Positions 33,835 through 41,303 of a stretch of DNA of 64,000 nucleotides are shown here, in pieces. The position numbers and the translations under genes are program-made. Within the stretch, counting starts at the first letter, position 1. Every line of letters begins with the position of its first letter. The notes beneath the pieces were generated by a model that did no database searches, was not told where the DNA came from, and was given only the letters and a program-made list of their open reading frames with translations. This stretch comes from RGIG2041 sp045652745 (GTDB lineage Bacteria; Bacillota; Clostridia; UBA1381; UMGS1253), in the NCBI GenBank assembly GCA_045652745.1, contig JAZRUW010000001.1, positions 62,001 through 126,000 on the forward strand, written 5' to 3'.

Positions 33835-33842
33835 GACATGGA

Positions 33843-33871
33843 TTGATTTACATGCGAAAAAATGATACAAT
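33843..33871 (+). promoter_or_regulatory. Promoter of the DUF1015 gene
   Basis: TTGATT (33843-33848), 17-bp spacer, TACAAT (33866-33871), divergent from the ybaK promoter with only 8 bp between the two -35 boxes. Confidence 0.68.
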
Positions 33872-33921
33872 TACAGTATTGATGTTTATATGCATGATCA
33901 TTATGGAAAAGAGGAATAAGG

Positions 33922-35118
33922 ATGGCAGTGTTTCATAAAGCAAATATTCTTTTGCCGAAAGCGGTAAATTACAAAAAGTGGGGCGTTGTGGCATGTGACC
34001 AGTACACATCCGAACGTGAATATTGGGACGCGGTGAAGGCGTATGTCGGTGACGAACCGTCCACGTTTAATCTGGTCTATCCGGAAGCGTATTTAAGCGA
34101 AGGCGACAGCTACATTGACCGCATCAATGCGCATATGGTGCAGTACATTGAAGACGGCGTGTTTGAAGTATATGAGGGTGCGTATATATACATAGAAAGA
34201 ACGCTTTCGGGTGGCCGCATTCGCCGTGGCATTATCGGTGCTGTGGACTTGGAAACCTACGATTTTACGAAAGGGTCAAAAAGTGCGATTCGTGCAACAG
34301 AAGGTACGGTAGCGGAACGCATTCCGCCGCGCGTAAAAATACGTCAAAATGCACCGTTGGAGTTGCCGCACGCAATTTTGCTGATTGATGACAAGGAAAA
34401 CAAAGTAATTCCAAGTGCTTGTGACAAAACACCGGTTTATGATTTTGATTTGATGGAAAGCGGCGGTCATATTCGCGGTTATGTAATTGATGGTGCGCAG
34501 GCAGATGCCATTAGTGTAGCTTTTGATGCGTATGCCGAACATGTAAGTGACGGACTTGTGTTTGCGGTCGGCGATGGTAACCATTCGCTTGCTACGGCGA
34601 AGACCTGTTGGGAGAATTTGAAAAAGAATTTGTCTGTAGCGGAGCAGGAGAATCATCCGGCGCGTTATTGCTTGGTTGAAATTGAAAACCTCTACGATAC
34701 GGCTTTGGAATTCGAACCGATTCATCGCGTGCTTTTTGATGTAAAGCCGGAAGAAGTGCTTGTAAGTCTTGAGAAGTTTTCGGCGGAGGGCACAGGTGAG
34801 AATACGCATACTGTAACTTATGTGTACGGTGATGTCGAAGGTGCGTTTACAATCAAGCATGCAGACTCCAATCTTGCAGTGGGTGCGGTGCAGGCATTTA
34901 TCGACAAGATGGGCTACAAGGCAGATTACATTCATGGAGATGATACAACCAAGCGTCTTGCGGCAAAGGAGAATGCGTTCGGCTTTGTTCTGCCGGCGAT
35001 GGAAAAAGAAAGCCTGTTTGTAACGGTTATTAAAGACGGCGCACTCCCGAGAAAGACGTTTTCTATGGGCGAGGCACATGAAAAGAGATTTTATATTGAG
35101 GCAAAAGCGATTCAATAA
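33922..35118 (+). CDS. DUF1015 family protein
   Basis: Soluble protein of 398 residues of the DUF1015 family, common in Clostridia. Recognisable blocks are the N-terminal VVACDQYTSEREYW, IDDKENKVIP, the glycine-rich FAVGDGNHSLATAK and the C-terminal HGDD-TTKRLAAKE region. The family function is unestablished; the conserved acid and His residues suggest an enzyme. The ATG at 33922 follows AGGAATAAGG. Independent promoter and terminator. Confidence 0.9.
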   Translation: MAVFHKANILLPKAVNYKKWGVVACDQYTSEREYWDAVKAYVGDEPSTFNLVYPEAYLSEGDSYIDRINAHMVQYIEDGVFEVYEGAYIYIERTLSGGRIRRGIIGAVDLETYDFTKGSKSAIRATEGTVAERIPPRVKIRQNAPLELPHAILLIDDKENKVIPSACDKTPVYDFDLMESGGHIRGYVIDGAQADAISVAFDAYAEHVSDGLVFAVGDGNHSLATAKTCWENLKKNLSVAEQENHPARYCLVEIENLYDTALEFEPIHRVLFDVKPEEVLVSLEKFSAEGTGENTHTVTYVYGDVEGAFTIKHADSNLAVGAVQAFIDKMGYKADYIHGDDTTKRLAAKENAFGFVLPAMEKESLFVTVIKDGALPRKTFSMGEAHEKRFYIEAKAIQ

Positions 35119-35121
35119 TTA

Positions 35122-35152
35122 CAAAAGCGTACTGCAACACAGTACGCTTTTG
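35122..35152 (+). terminator. Terminator of the DUF1015 gene
   Basis: 13-bp stem CAAAAGCGTACTG with complement, CAACA loop, T-rich end. Confidence 0.85.
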
Positions 35153-35170
35153 TTTGCGGCTAAGCAAATG

Positions 35171-35200
35171 AAAAAGACTATTCTTTCGAATAGTCTTTTT
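35171..35200 (-). terminator. tRNA-Gln terminator
   Basis: 13-bp stem AAAAAGACTATTC with complement and TTTC loop. It lies immediately 3' of tRNA-Gln on the minus strand; T-runs on both strands. Confidence 0.88.
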
Positions 35201-35202
35201 TC

Positions 35203-35276
35203 TGGCTGCGGAACTAGGATTCGAACCCAGACAAAGTGAGTCAGAGTCACTCGTGCTACCTTTACACAATTCCGCA
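35203..35276 (-). tRNA. tRNA-Gln (anticodon CTG)
   Basis: 74-nt cloverleaf on the minus strand, acceptor TGCGGAA/TTCCGCA, anticodon loop CTCTGAC (CTG, complement at 35242-35244), discriminator G and encoded CCA. With gatCAB at 43 kb, this tRNA may be charged by transamidation. Confidence 0.94.
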
Positions 35277-35306
35277 ATATGGATTGTTCTTACGCGAACA
35301 AATAAT

Positions 35307-35335
35307 ATAATAAACCCAAATCATGAAAATGTCAA
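35307..35335 (-). promoter_or_regulatory. tRNA-Gln promoter
   Basis: Minus strand TTGACA (35335-35330), 17-bp spacer, TATTAT (35312-35307). Confidence 0.85.
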
Positions 35336-35363
35336 GTATTTTTTTACAAAAAAGTTAAAAATA

Positions 35364-35393
35364 TTTACAACTATACTATATATATGTTATACT
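35364..35393 (+). promoter_or_regulatory. typA promoter
   Basis: TTTACA (35364-35369), 18-bp spacer, TATACT (35388-35393). Confidence 0.65.
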
Positions 35394-35429
35394 GTAATTC
35401 GAATTTTATACAGATTGGAAGTTTTGACA

Positions 35430-37250
35430 TTGGTAAGAGAAGATTTAAGAAACATAGCGATTATTGCGCACGTTGACCACGGTAAGACTACGCTGGTGGA
35501 CGAGCTGTTAAAACAAGGCGGCGTTTACAGAGAAAATCAGGTGGTAGAAGACCGCGTGATGGATAATAATGCACTTGAGCGTGAACGTGGCATCACGATT
35601 TTGTCTAAAAATGCATCTGTGCATTATAAAGACAAGAAAATTAATATTATTGATACACCGGGGCATGCTGATTTCGGTGGTGAGGTAGAGCGTGTGCTCA
35701 AAATGGTCAACGGTGTAATTTTGCTTGTTGATGCGGCGGAAGGCCCGATGCCGCAGACGCGGTTTGTGCTCTCTAAGGCATTAGAACTTGGTCTTAAAAT
35801 CATTATCGTTGTGAATAAAATTGACCGTCCGGATGCCCGACTTGGTGAAGTTGGCGATGAGGTTTTAGAACTTTTGTTAGAATTGGATGCGACGGATGAA
35901 CAACTCGACAGTCCGATTATCTATTGCTCCGGCCGAGATGGTACTGCATCGAAATCTCCGAACCAACAGGGTGAGGATTTGAGTGTGCTTTTTGAAACAA
36001 TTGTGGATTACATCCCGGGTCCGAGCGGTGACGAAACGGGAGAGCTGCAGCTATTGATTTCTACAATTGATTACAGCGAGTATGTCGGCCGTATGGGCAT
36101 CGGTCGTGTAGAACGCGGTACGATTAAGGTAAATCAGGAGGTCAGCGTTTGTGACTATCACGATGCCTCCGTGACCAAGCGCGGTAAGATTGCAACGCTT
36201 TATCAAATTGACGGTACGGGGCGTGTGCAGGTGGACAGTGCCACTGTCGGTGATATTATTTGTTTTTCCGGCGTAGAAGATATTACCATCGGTAATACCA
36301 TTACAAGTACGTCTTGCAGAGAGCCGATACAGTTTGTGAAAATCGGTGAACCGACGGTCGAAATGACTTTCTCGGTCAACGACAGTCCGTTTGCAGGTAA
36401 GGATGGAAAATTTGTCACTTCGCGCCAATTGCGTGAACGCTTATACAGAGAATTGTTAAAAGATGTGTCTTTGCGTGTATGTGATGGTGAAACGACGGAT
36501 GCGTTTATCGTGTCCGGACGCGGGGAAATGCATCTGTCTATTTTGATTGAAACCATGCGCCGCGAGGGTTATGAATTTGCTGTCAGCACGCCGCGTGTGC
36601 TTTTTAAAGAAATTGACGGCAAACTTTGTGAACCGATCGAAAGACTTTTGGTGGATGTTCCGGAAGAGTGTGTCGGCTCTGTTATGGAGAAGATGGGTTC
36701 ACGCAAAGGTGAATTGCAGCACATGTCGCCGATTGGCACCAGAATGCGCATTGAGTATCTGATTCCGGCGCGCGGTTTGTTCGGTTACCGAAGCGAATTT
36801 ATGACTGACACGCGCGGTGAGGGTATTTTAAATACGGTATTTTATGGTTATCAACCGCATAAGGGTGAAATTGTAAGACGTTTTACAGGCTCTTTGATTG
36901 CATTTGAAACCGGCGAAGCTGTAACCTATGGTCTTTTTAATGCACAGGGACGCGGCGCTCTGTTCATCGGTGCCGGTGAGCCGGTGTATGAAGGTATGGT
37001 GGTCGGCGCTTCACCGAAGCTGGAGGACATCAGCGTAAATGTCTGCAAGAAAAAGCAGCTCACGAATACGCGTGCGTCCGGTAGTGATGATGCGCTCAAA
37101 CTTGTCCCGCCGAAGAATTTGAGCCTGGAAGAGGCGATTGAATTTTTGGGCGAGGATGAACTGTTGGAGGTTACACCGCTTAAGTTCAGAATCCGTAAGC
37201 GCATTTTGAATACGACATTAAGATTGAAAGCACAAAGCAGAAATAAATGA
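35430..37250 (+). CDS. typA: Ribosome-associated GTPase TypA/BipA
   Basis: Translational GTPase of 606 residues related to EF-G, acting in ribosome assembly and stress adaptation. G-motifs are AHVDHGKTTL (G1), RGITI (G2), DTPGHADFGGEV (G3), NKIDRPDA (G4) and a later YCSGRDG (G5 region). EF-G-like domains and the BipA-specific C-terminal domain follow. No ATG fits; the TTG at 35430 lies 8 nt after GGAAG and reads into the conserved LVREDLRNIAIIAHVDHG block (shown shortened). The promoter lies just upstream. The gene ends directly before a relic of a rhodanese gene. Confidence 0.95.
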   Translation: MVREDLRNIAIIAHVDHGKTTLVDELLKQGGVYRENQVVEDRVMDNNALERERGITILSKNASVHYKDKKINIIDTPGHADFGGEVERVLKMVNGVILLVDAAEGPMPQTRFVLSKALELGLKIIIVVNKIDRPDARLGEVGDEVLELLLELDATDEQLDSPIIYCSGRDGTASKSPNQQGEDLSVLFETIVDYIPGPSGDETGELQLLISTIDYSEYVGRMGIGRVERGTIKVNQEVSVCDYHDASVTKRGKIATLYQIDGTGRVQVDSATVGDIICFSGVEDITIGNTITSTSCREPIQFVKIGEPTVEMTFSVNDSPFAGKDGKFVTSRQLRERLYRELLKDVSLRVCDGETTDAFIVSGRGEMHLSILIETMRREGYEFAVSTPRVLFKEIDGKLCEPIERLLVDVPEECVGSVMEKMGSRKGELQHMSPIGTRMRIEYLIPARGLFGYRSEFMTDTRGEGILNTVFYGYQPHKGEIVRRFTGSLIAFETGEAVTYGLFNAQGRGALFIGAGEPVYEGMVVGASPKLEDISVNVCKKKQLTNTRASGSDDALKLVPPKNLSLEEAIEFLGEDELLEVTPLKFRIRKRILNTTLRLKAQSRNK

Positions 37251-37371
37251 TTTGATTTTGTGCGTGATTTTAGGGTTGCGCGATATGAAAGGGAATATGA
37301 ACAAACTCGGTTATGAAAACGTAAAAGAATTCGGCGGTGTTGTAGATTGGCCGTACGAGATAGTAAAATAA
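37240..37371 (+). pseudogene. Rhodanese-like domain remnant
   Basis: In the frame ending at TAA 37369-37371, the C-terminal half of a rhodanese-like domain is readable: LGYENVKEFGGVVDWPYE matches the family consensus of a rhodanese C-terminus. Upstream the frame continues as LILCVILGLRDMKGNMNK, where the active-site loop CxxGxR appears altered by an extra residue (C-VIL-GLR). The N-terminal half is missing, running into typA. The relic shows loss of a small sulfurtransferase gene. A short ORF from ATG 37285 (28 aa) is open but lacks a binding site. Confidence 0.65.
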
Positions 37372-37394
37372 CCCACGCATGATTTTTAACAATT

Positions 37395-37438
37395 ACACAT
37401 ACACATACTAACGTGATAGAACGGGGGTGTGTATGTGT
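37395..37438 (+). promoter_or_regulatory. Hairpin across the deacetylase start codon
   Basis: ACACATACACA (37395-37405) pairs with TGTGTATGTGT (37428-37438), the latter containing the GTG start. The loop carries the GGGGG-containing binding site. It could control translation. Confidence 0.5.
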
Positions 37439-38298
37439 ACTTTTTTGTTTTCAAAGCAAAATATTTCTTTTTGAGTTGTGCGATTTGTGTTTTATTGGTG
37501 CTTGGAATTGGAATTACGGCAGTTACGGATGTGCAGACTTCGGCACAAATGCATGATGGTGTGCGTGTGCCGATTTTGATGTATCACAGTATATTAAAAG
37601 ATCCTGCGGCGGCCGGAAAATATGTAGTTTCTCCGCAAACGCTGGAGACGGATTTGCGGTATTTAAAAGAACAGGGATATACAACAGTGCGATGCGCGGA
37701 TTTGGCCGCTTATGTGCGCGAGGGTAAGCCTTTGCCGGAAAAACCGGTTATGATAACGTTTGATGACGGACACAAAAACAATTTAACGTATGCATTGCCG
37801 ATTTTAGAAAAGTTGGATATGTGCGCCGTGGTTTCCGTGGTGGGCAAATACAGTGAAGAGTTTTCACAGTCGGAGGACCATCATCCGAGTTATGCATATC
37901 TTTCATGGGAAGAAATTCGTGCACTTTGTGCAAGCGGACACGTTGAAATCGGCAACCATAGCTATGATATGCATGCGCGGGATGGTCGAAAGGGGACAAT
38001 GAAACGCTTCGGCGAGGATAAGGAATGTTATGTAAGCGCTTTAAAGACGGATTTGGATAAGACGCAGAGGCTGCTAAAACAAAATTGCGGTATAGAACCA
38101 ATTGTGTTTGCTTATCCGTTTGGTTCGATTTGCGAAGAGTCGGTCGGAGTAATTCGTGATACGGGGTTTTTACTCAGTTTCGGATGCGCAGAAAAAGTAA
38201 ATTACATAACCGATGAGGATTCTTTGTATTGTCTGGGTAGATTTAATCGCCCGAACGGAATTTCAACACAGGAATTTATGCAACGCATTGAAAAGTGA
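37429..38298 (+). CDS. Polysaccharide deacetylase
   Basis: Membrane-anchored carbohydrate esterase of family CE4, 289 residues, removing N- or O-acetyl groups from wall glycans such as peptidoglycan. One N-terminal membrane helix (about 12-33) acts as anchor. The NodB-type domain shows VPILMYHSIL, TFDDGH with catalytic Asp112 and Asp113, the metal-ligand motif GNHSYDMH, and FAYPFGS. The start is GTG 37429, with a further in-frame GTG at 37435. A hairpin over the start suggests translational control. No partner gene; a copper ATPase follows on its own promoter. Confidence 0.9.
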   Translation: MYVYFFVFKAKYFFLSCAICVLLVLGIGITAVTDVQTSAQMHDGVRVPILMYHSILKDPAAAGKYVVSPQTLETDLRYLKEQGYTTVRCADLAAYVREGKPLPEKPVMITFDDGHKNNLTYALPILEKLDMCAVVSVVGKYSEEFSQSEDHHPSYAYLSWEEIRALCASGHVEIGNHSYDMHARDGRKGTMKRFGEDKECYVSALKTDLDKTQRLLKQNCGIEPIVFAYPFGSICEESVGVIRDTGFLLSFGCAEKVNYITDEDSLYCLGRFNRPNGISTQEFMQRIEK

Positions 38299-38304
38299 TT
38301 TTAC

Positions 38305-38333
38305 TTGACATTTTGCTTCGTTTGATATTAAAT
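38305..38333 (+). promoter_or_regulatory. Promoter of the Cu(I) ATPase gene
   Basis: TTGACA (38305-38310), 17-bp spacer, TTAAAT (38328-38333). Its start site falls at about 38340, after ATG 38339, so translation must begin downstream. Confidence 0.7.
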
Positions 38334-38362
38334 TACATATGAGAAGAAAGAAGGTGCGTGCT

Positions 38363-40591
38363 TTGAGAGAAAAATTTATGATAAAAGGTATGGAATGTGC
38401 GGCCTGCAGTGCACATGTGGACAAACTTGTACGCAGGCTCGAGGGCATATACGAGGTAAATGTCAATTTGATGACCGGCATTATGACGGTGGATTATGAT
38501 GAAAAAGTCTTGACAACGGACAAAATAATTTCAACCGTAGAATTTGCTGGTTTCGGCGCGCAGAAAATGGTAGAAGGTGAAAAGCGCAAGCCGGAAACAG
38601 ATGAAAAAGTGAAGGCTTTAAAGAAACGTTTTTTTATATCTCTTGCGTTTTTGGTGCCGCTGATGTATGTGGCTATGGCGCATATGCTTTCGTTACCGTT
38701 GCCGCGTTTTTTGCACGGCGTCGGCAATGTATATGCTCAAATTGTACTTTTGCTACCGGTTTTATTGATTAACCGCAATTATTTCATCACCGGATTTACG
38801 AAAATTTGGCGACGTTCGCCGGATATGAATTCTTTGGTGTCTGTCGGCAGTACGGCTTCGGTGCTCTACGGCATCGTTGCACTTTGCATGATTCTGCATT
38901 CTAAGCGTATCGGCGATATGCAGACCATGGAGTTTTATCTGCACAATATGTATTTTGAATCTGCGGCAATGATTTTGACATTGATTACACTTGGGAAACT
39001 ATTGGAGAGTTTTTCCAAAAAGAAAACAGGTGAAGCCGTAGAAAAACTGATGGATTTGACGCCGCAGACAGCAACTGTTTTGGTGGACGGCGAACATCTG
39101 GAAAAAGATGTAAGTGACCTCGTTGTCGGGGATATTGTGATTTTAAAAGCAGGCCAAACAGCGGCGGTCGATGGCGAAATTATAGCCGGCGATGGTAGCT
39201 TCGATGCTTCTGCGGTGACGGGAGAAAGTTTACCGATGGATAAAACGGTGGGCGATGATGTTATCTCTGCAACGGTATTGCTCGGCGGTTATGTGGAATT
39301 TCGCGTAACGAAAGTCGGCGAGGAAACGACTGTAGCTAAAATCATTGCGCTGGTGGAACAAGCGGTATCGACGAAAGCACCGGTTGCAAGACTGGCGGAT
39401 AAAGTTAGCGGTATATTTGTGCCGATTGTTTTTGGGATTGCCATTATAACATGCGGCATTTGGTTGGCGCTCGGTTACGGTGCGCAGCATGCGTTTAACT
39501 GTGCGGTTTCCGTTTTGGTTATTTCATGTCCGTGTGCACTTGCACTTGCAACGCCGGTGGCGATTATGGCAGGCGTCGGTAAGGGTGCACAAAACGGGGT
39601 ATTGGTAAAAAGTGCGCAAGCTTTGGAATTGATGAGCGGTACGCGAGCTGTGGCCCTGGATAAAACAGGGACGATTACTAAAGGAAGACCTGAAGTTTTT
39701 GCTTTAATCGGTAAGGATACGACAACCTTGTTAACCTTTGCAGCTGCCGCGGAAAAACTCTCTTCTCATCCGCTCGCGCAGGCAATTGTAAACCGTGCGG
39801 TACAGGAGGAAATTGAATTGCCGCAGACGAGCATGTTTGAAAATCATGATGGCATGGGGATTTCGGCTGTTGTGGACGGACGAAAGATTGTCGGCGGTAA
39901 ACGAACGTTTGTAGAAGCGGTGTGCACAATTGATGAAAAATATGTTCAGCAGGTGCAGAGCATGGAGGCAGAAGGCCATACATGTATGTATTTTACATGT
40001 GATGATGAATTTTTGGGTGTGATTGCGGTTAGTGATGCATTGAAGTTGGACAGCGCGGCTGCGATTGCGGCGTTGCGAAAAATGGGCTGTCATGTTGTAA
40101 TGCTGACGGGAGACAGTAAGGCTACAGGTGCGGCAATGCAAAAACGTGTCGGCATCCACGAAGCTGAATGTGAAGTTTTACCGGCGGATAAAGAAAAACA
40201 TATTTGTGCACTGCGTGAAAAATACGGAGTAACGGTTATGGTTGGTGATGGCATTAACGATGCACCGGCTTTGGCGGCGGCTGATGTCGGCGTTGCCATC
40301 GGGGCGGGAACGGATGTGGCGATTGCCTCAGCAGATATTGTTTTGATGAAAAATTCTTTGATGGAGCTGGTATATGCTCTGCGTTTAAGTAAGGCAGTGA
40401 TGCGTAACATCCGACTCAATCTGTTTTGGGCATTTTTCTATAATATTATTGGAATTCCGCTTGCGGCAGGTGCGTTGTTTTTACCGTTCGGTTTGACACT
40501 TAATCCGATGATTGCTTCGGCCGCAATGAGTTTAAGCTCTGTCTGTGTTGTTACAAATGCAGTCCGCTTGCGCTATTTAAAACTTAAATAA
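38363..40591 (+). CDS. copA: Copper-exporting P1B-type ATPase
   Basis: Cytoplasmic-membrane pump of 742 residues for Cu(I) efflux. One N-terminal heavy-metal domain carries CxxC at 12 and 15 (GMECAACSAHVDKL). The transport Cys-Pro-Cys is at 389-391 (SCPCALAL). The phosphorylated Asp is at 433 in DKTGTITKG; GDGINDAP is the hinge motif. C-terminal YN and MSLSS residues fit the copper subclass. TTG 38363 is preferred (AAGGTG with 6-nt spacer) because ATG 38339 coincides with the transcription start. No CsoR or CopZ gene is visible next to it. Confidence 0.92.
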   Translation: MREKFMIKGMECAACSAHVDKLVRRLEGIYEVNVNLMTGIMTVDYDEKVLTTDKIISTVEFAGFGAQKMVEGEKRKPETDEKVKALKKRFFISLAFLVPLMYVAMAHMLSLPLPRFLHGVGNVYAQIVLLLPVLLINRNYFITGFTKIWRRSPDMNSLVSVGSTASVLYGIVALCMILHSKRIGDMQTMEFYLHNMYFESAAMILTLITLGKLLESFSKKKTGEAVEKLMDLTPQTATVLVDGEHLEKDVSDLVVGDIVILKAGQTAAVDGEIIAGDGSFDASAVTGESLPMDKTVGDDVISATVLLGGYVEFRVTKVGEETTVAKIIALVEQAVSTKAPVARLADKVSGIFVPIVFGIAIITCGIWLALGYGAQHAFNCAVSVLVISCPCALALATPVAIMAGVGKGAQNGVLVKSAQALELMSGTRAVALDKTGTITKGRPEVFALIGKDTTTLLTFAAAAEKLSSHPLAQAIVNRAVQEEIELPQTSMFENHDGMGISAVVDGRKIVGGKRTFVEAVCTIDEKYVQQVQSMEAEGHTCMYFTCDDEFLGVIAVSDALKLDSAAAIAALRKMGCHVVMLTGDSKATGAAMQKRVGIHEAECEVLPADKEKHICALREKYGVTVMVGDGINDAPALAAADVGVAIGAGTDVAIASADIVLMKNSLMELVYALRLSKAVMRNIRLNLFWAFFYNIIGIPLAAGALFLPFGLTLNPMIASAAMSLSSVCVVTNAVRLRYLKLK

Positions 40592-40594
40592 ACA

Positions 40595-40623
40595 TTGCAT
40601 ATTTGGCATTGGTGTGGTAAAAT
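40595..40623 (+). promoter_or_regulatory. Promoter of membrane-protein gene 40658
   Basis: TTGCAT (40595-40600), 17-bp spacer, TAAAAT (40618-40623). Confidence 0.72.
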
Positions 40624-40657
40624 GTGTTTGCGGACAATCTATGTAACGGAGTGATAA

Positions 40658-41200
40658 ATGTTTATGTATTACCTAAAATATTCATGCAAAGCTGTGTTGT
40701 GGCATTTGATTGCACAGTTGATATGTGTATGCTTCGGTATCGGGGTGTTTTTGCTTTTTACGGCAAATTACAGAATTGCCGAAATCTTAGTTGGGATTTC
40801 ACTCACGGGTTTTTATGCGGTATACATGTATTCGAAAATGTATAAAGTCGGTGAGCGCGATACAAAAAGTTATGCTGAGGAAAAACCTTACTGGTATAAA
40901 GGCGCAGTATTGTCTGTTTTGCTTTTGATGTTGAATTTGCTTTTGGCTTGGCTTTATAATGCATCTTTTCATGCGGGGACAATCTTGAATCATTTGTTGC
41001 TTTATTTTCCGTTTAAACTTTGGGGGTATTCCTACGCAGGGTTTATGCTTGCGCCGGACGGATCGATTTCGAATTTTTACTGGGTGCTTTATTATCTTGT
41101 GCCTTTTCTTAGTTGTACCTTTGGTTATATTTCGGGCATGCACCGTTGGGAAATCGGATATCATTTCTTTAAAAATCTGGTTTTCAGAAAGAAAGATTGA
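40658..41200 (+). CDS. Hypothetical integral membrane protein (180 aa)
   Basis: Unrecognised membrane protein with four to five hydrophobic segments (about 12-32, 38-58, 82-102, 135-150). Short charged loops such as KVGERDTKSYAEEKPYWYKG lie between them, and the tail FRKKD is basic. Aromatic residues are frequent (YWYKG, FYWVLYYLV). CGGAG with 6-nt spacing supports ATG 40658. Own promoter and terminator; separate from copA although only about 65 bp away. No function can be assigned. Confidence 0.75.
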   Translation: MFMYYLKYSCKAVLWHLIAQLICVCFGIGVFLLFTANYRIAEILVGISLTGFYAVYMYSKMYKVGERDTKSYAEEKPYWYKGAVLSVLLLMLNLLLAWLYNASFHAGTILNHLLLYFPFKLWGYSYAGFMLAPDGSISNFYWVLYYLVPFLSCTFGYISGMHRWEIGYHFFKNLVFRKKD

Positions 41201-41204
41201 TTTT

Positions 41205-41248
41205 GAGCCGAACAACATAAAAAATGTTGTTCGGCTCTTTCTTTTTTT
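41205..41248 (+). terminator. Rho-independent terminator
   Basis: 14-bp stem GAGCCGAACAACAT with complement and T-rich tail. Confidence 0.9.
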
Positions 41249-41257
41249 GAAAAAATG

Positions 41258-41266
41258 TGGTATACT
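41258..41266 (+). promoter_or_regulatory. Extended -10 promoter element of ligA
   Basis: TGG-TATACT at 41258-41266; the -35 is weak (T-rich, overlapping the preceding terminator). Confidence 0.55.
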
Positions 41267-41303
41267 GACTTTATATTGAATCAAACACGGGAGGCTGTGT
41301 GTT

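Noticed and set aside
38339..38362. ATG 38339 as start of copA
   Set aside because: It falls at the predicted transcription start and has no binding site; TTG 38363 has one.
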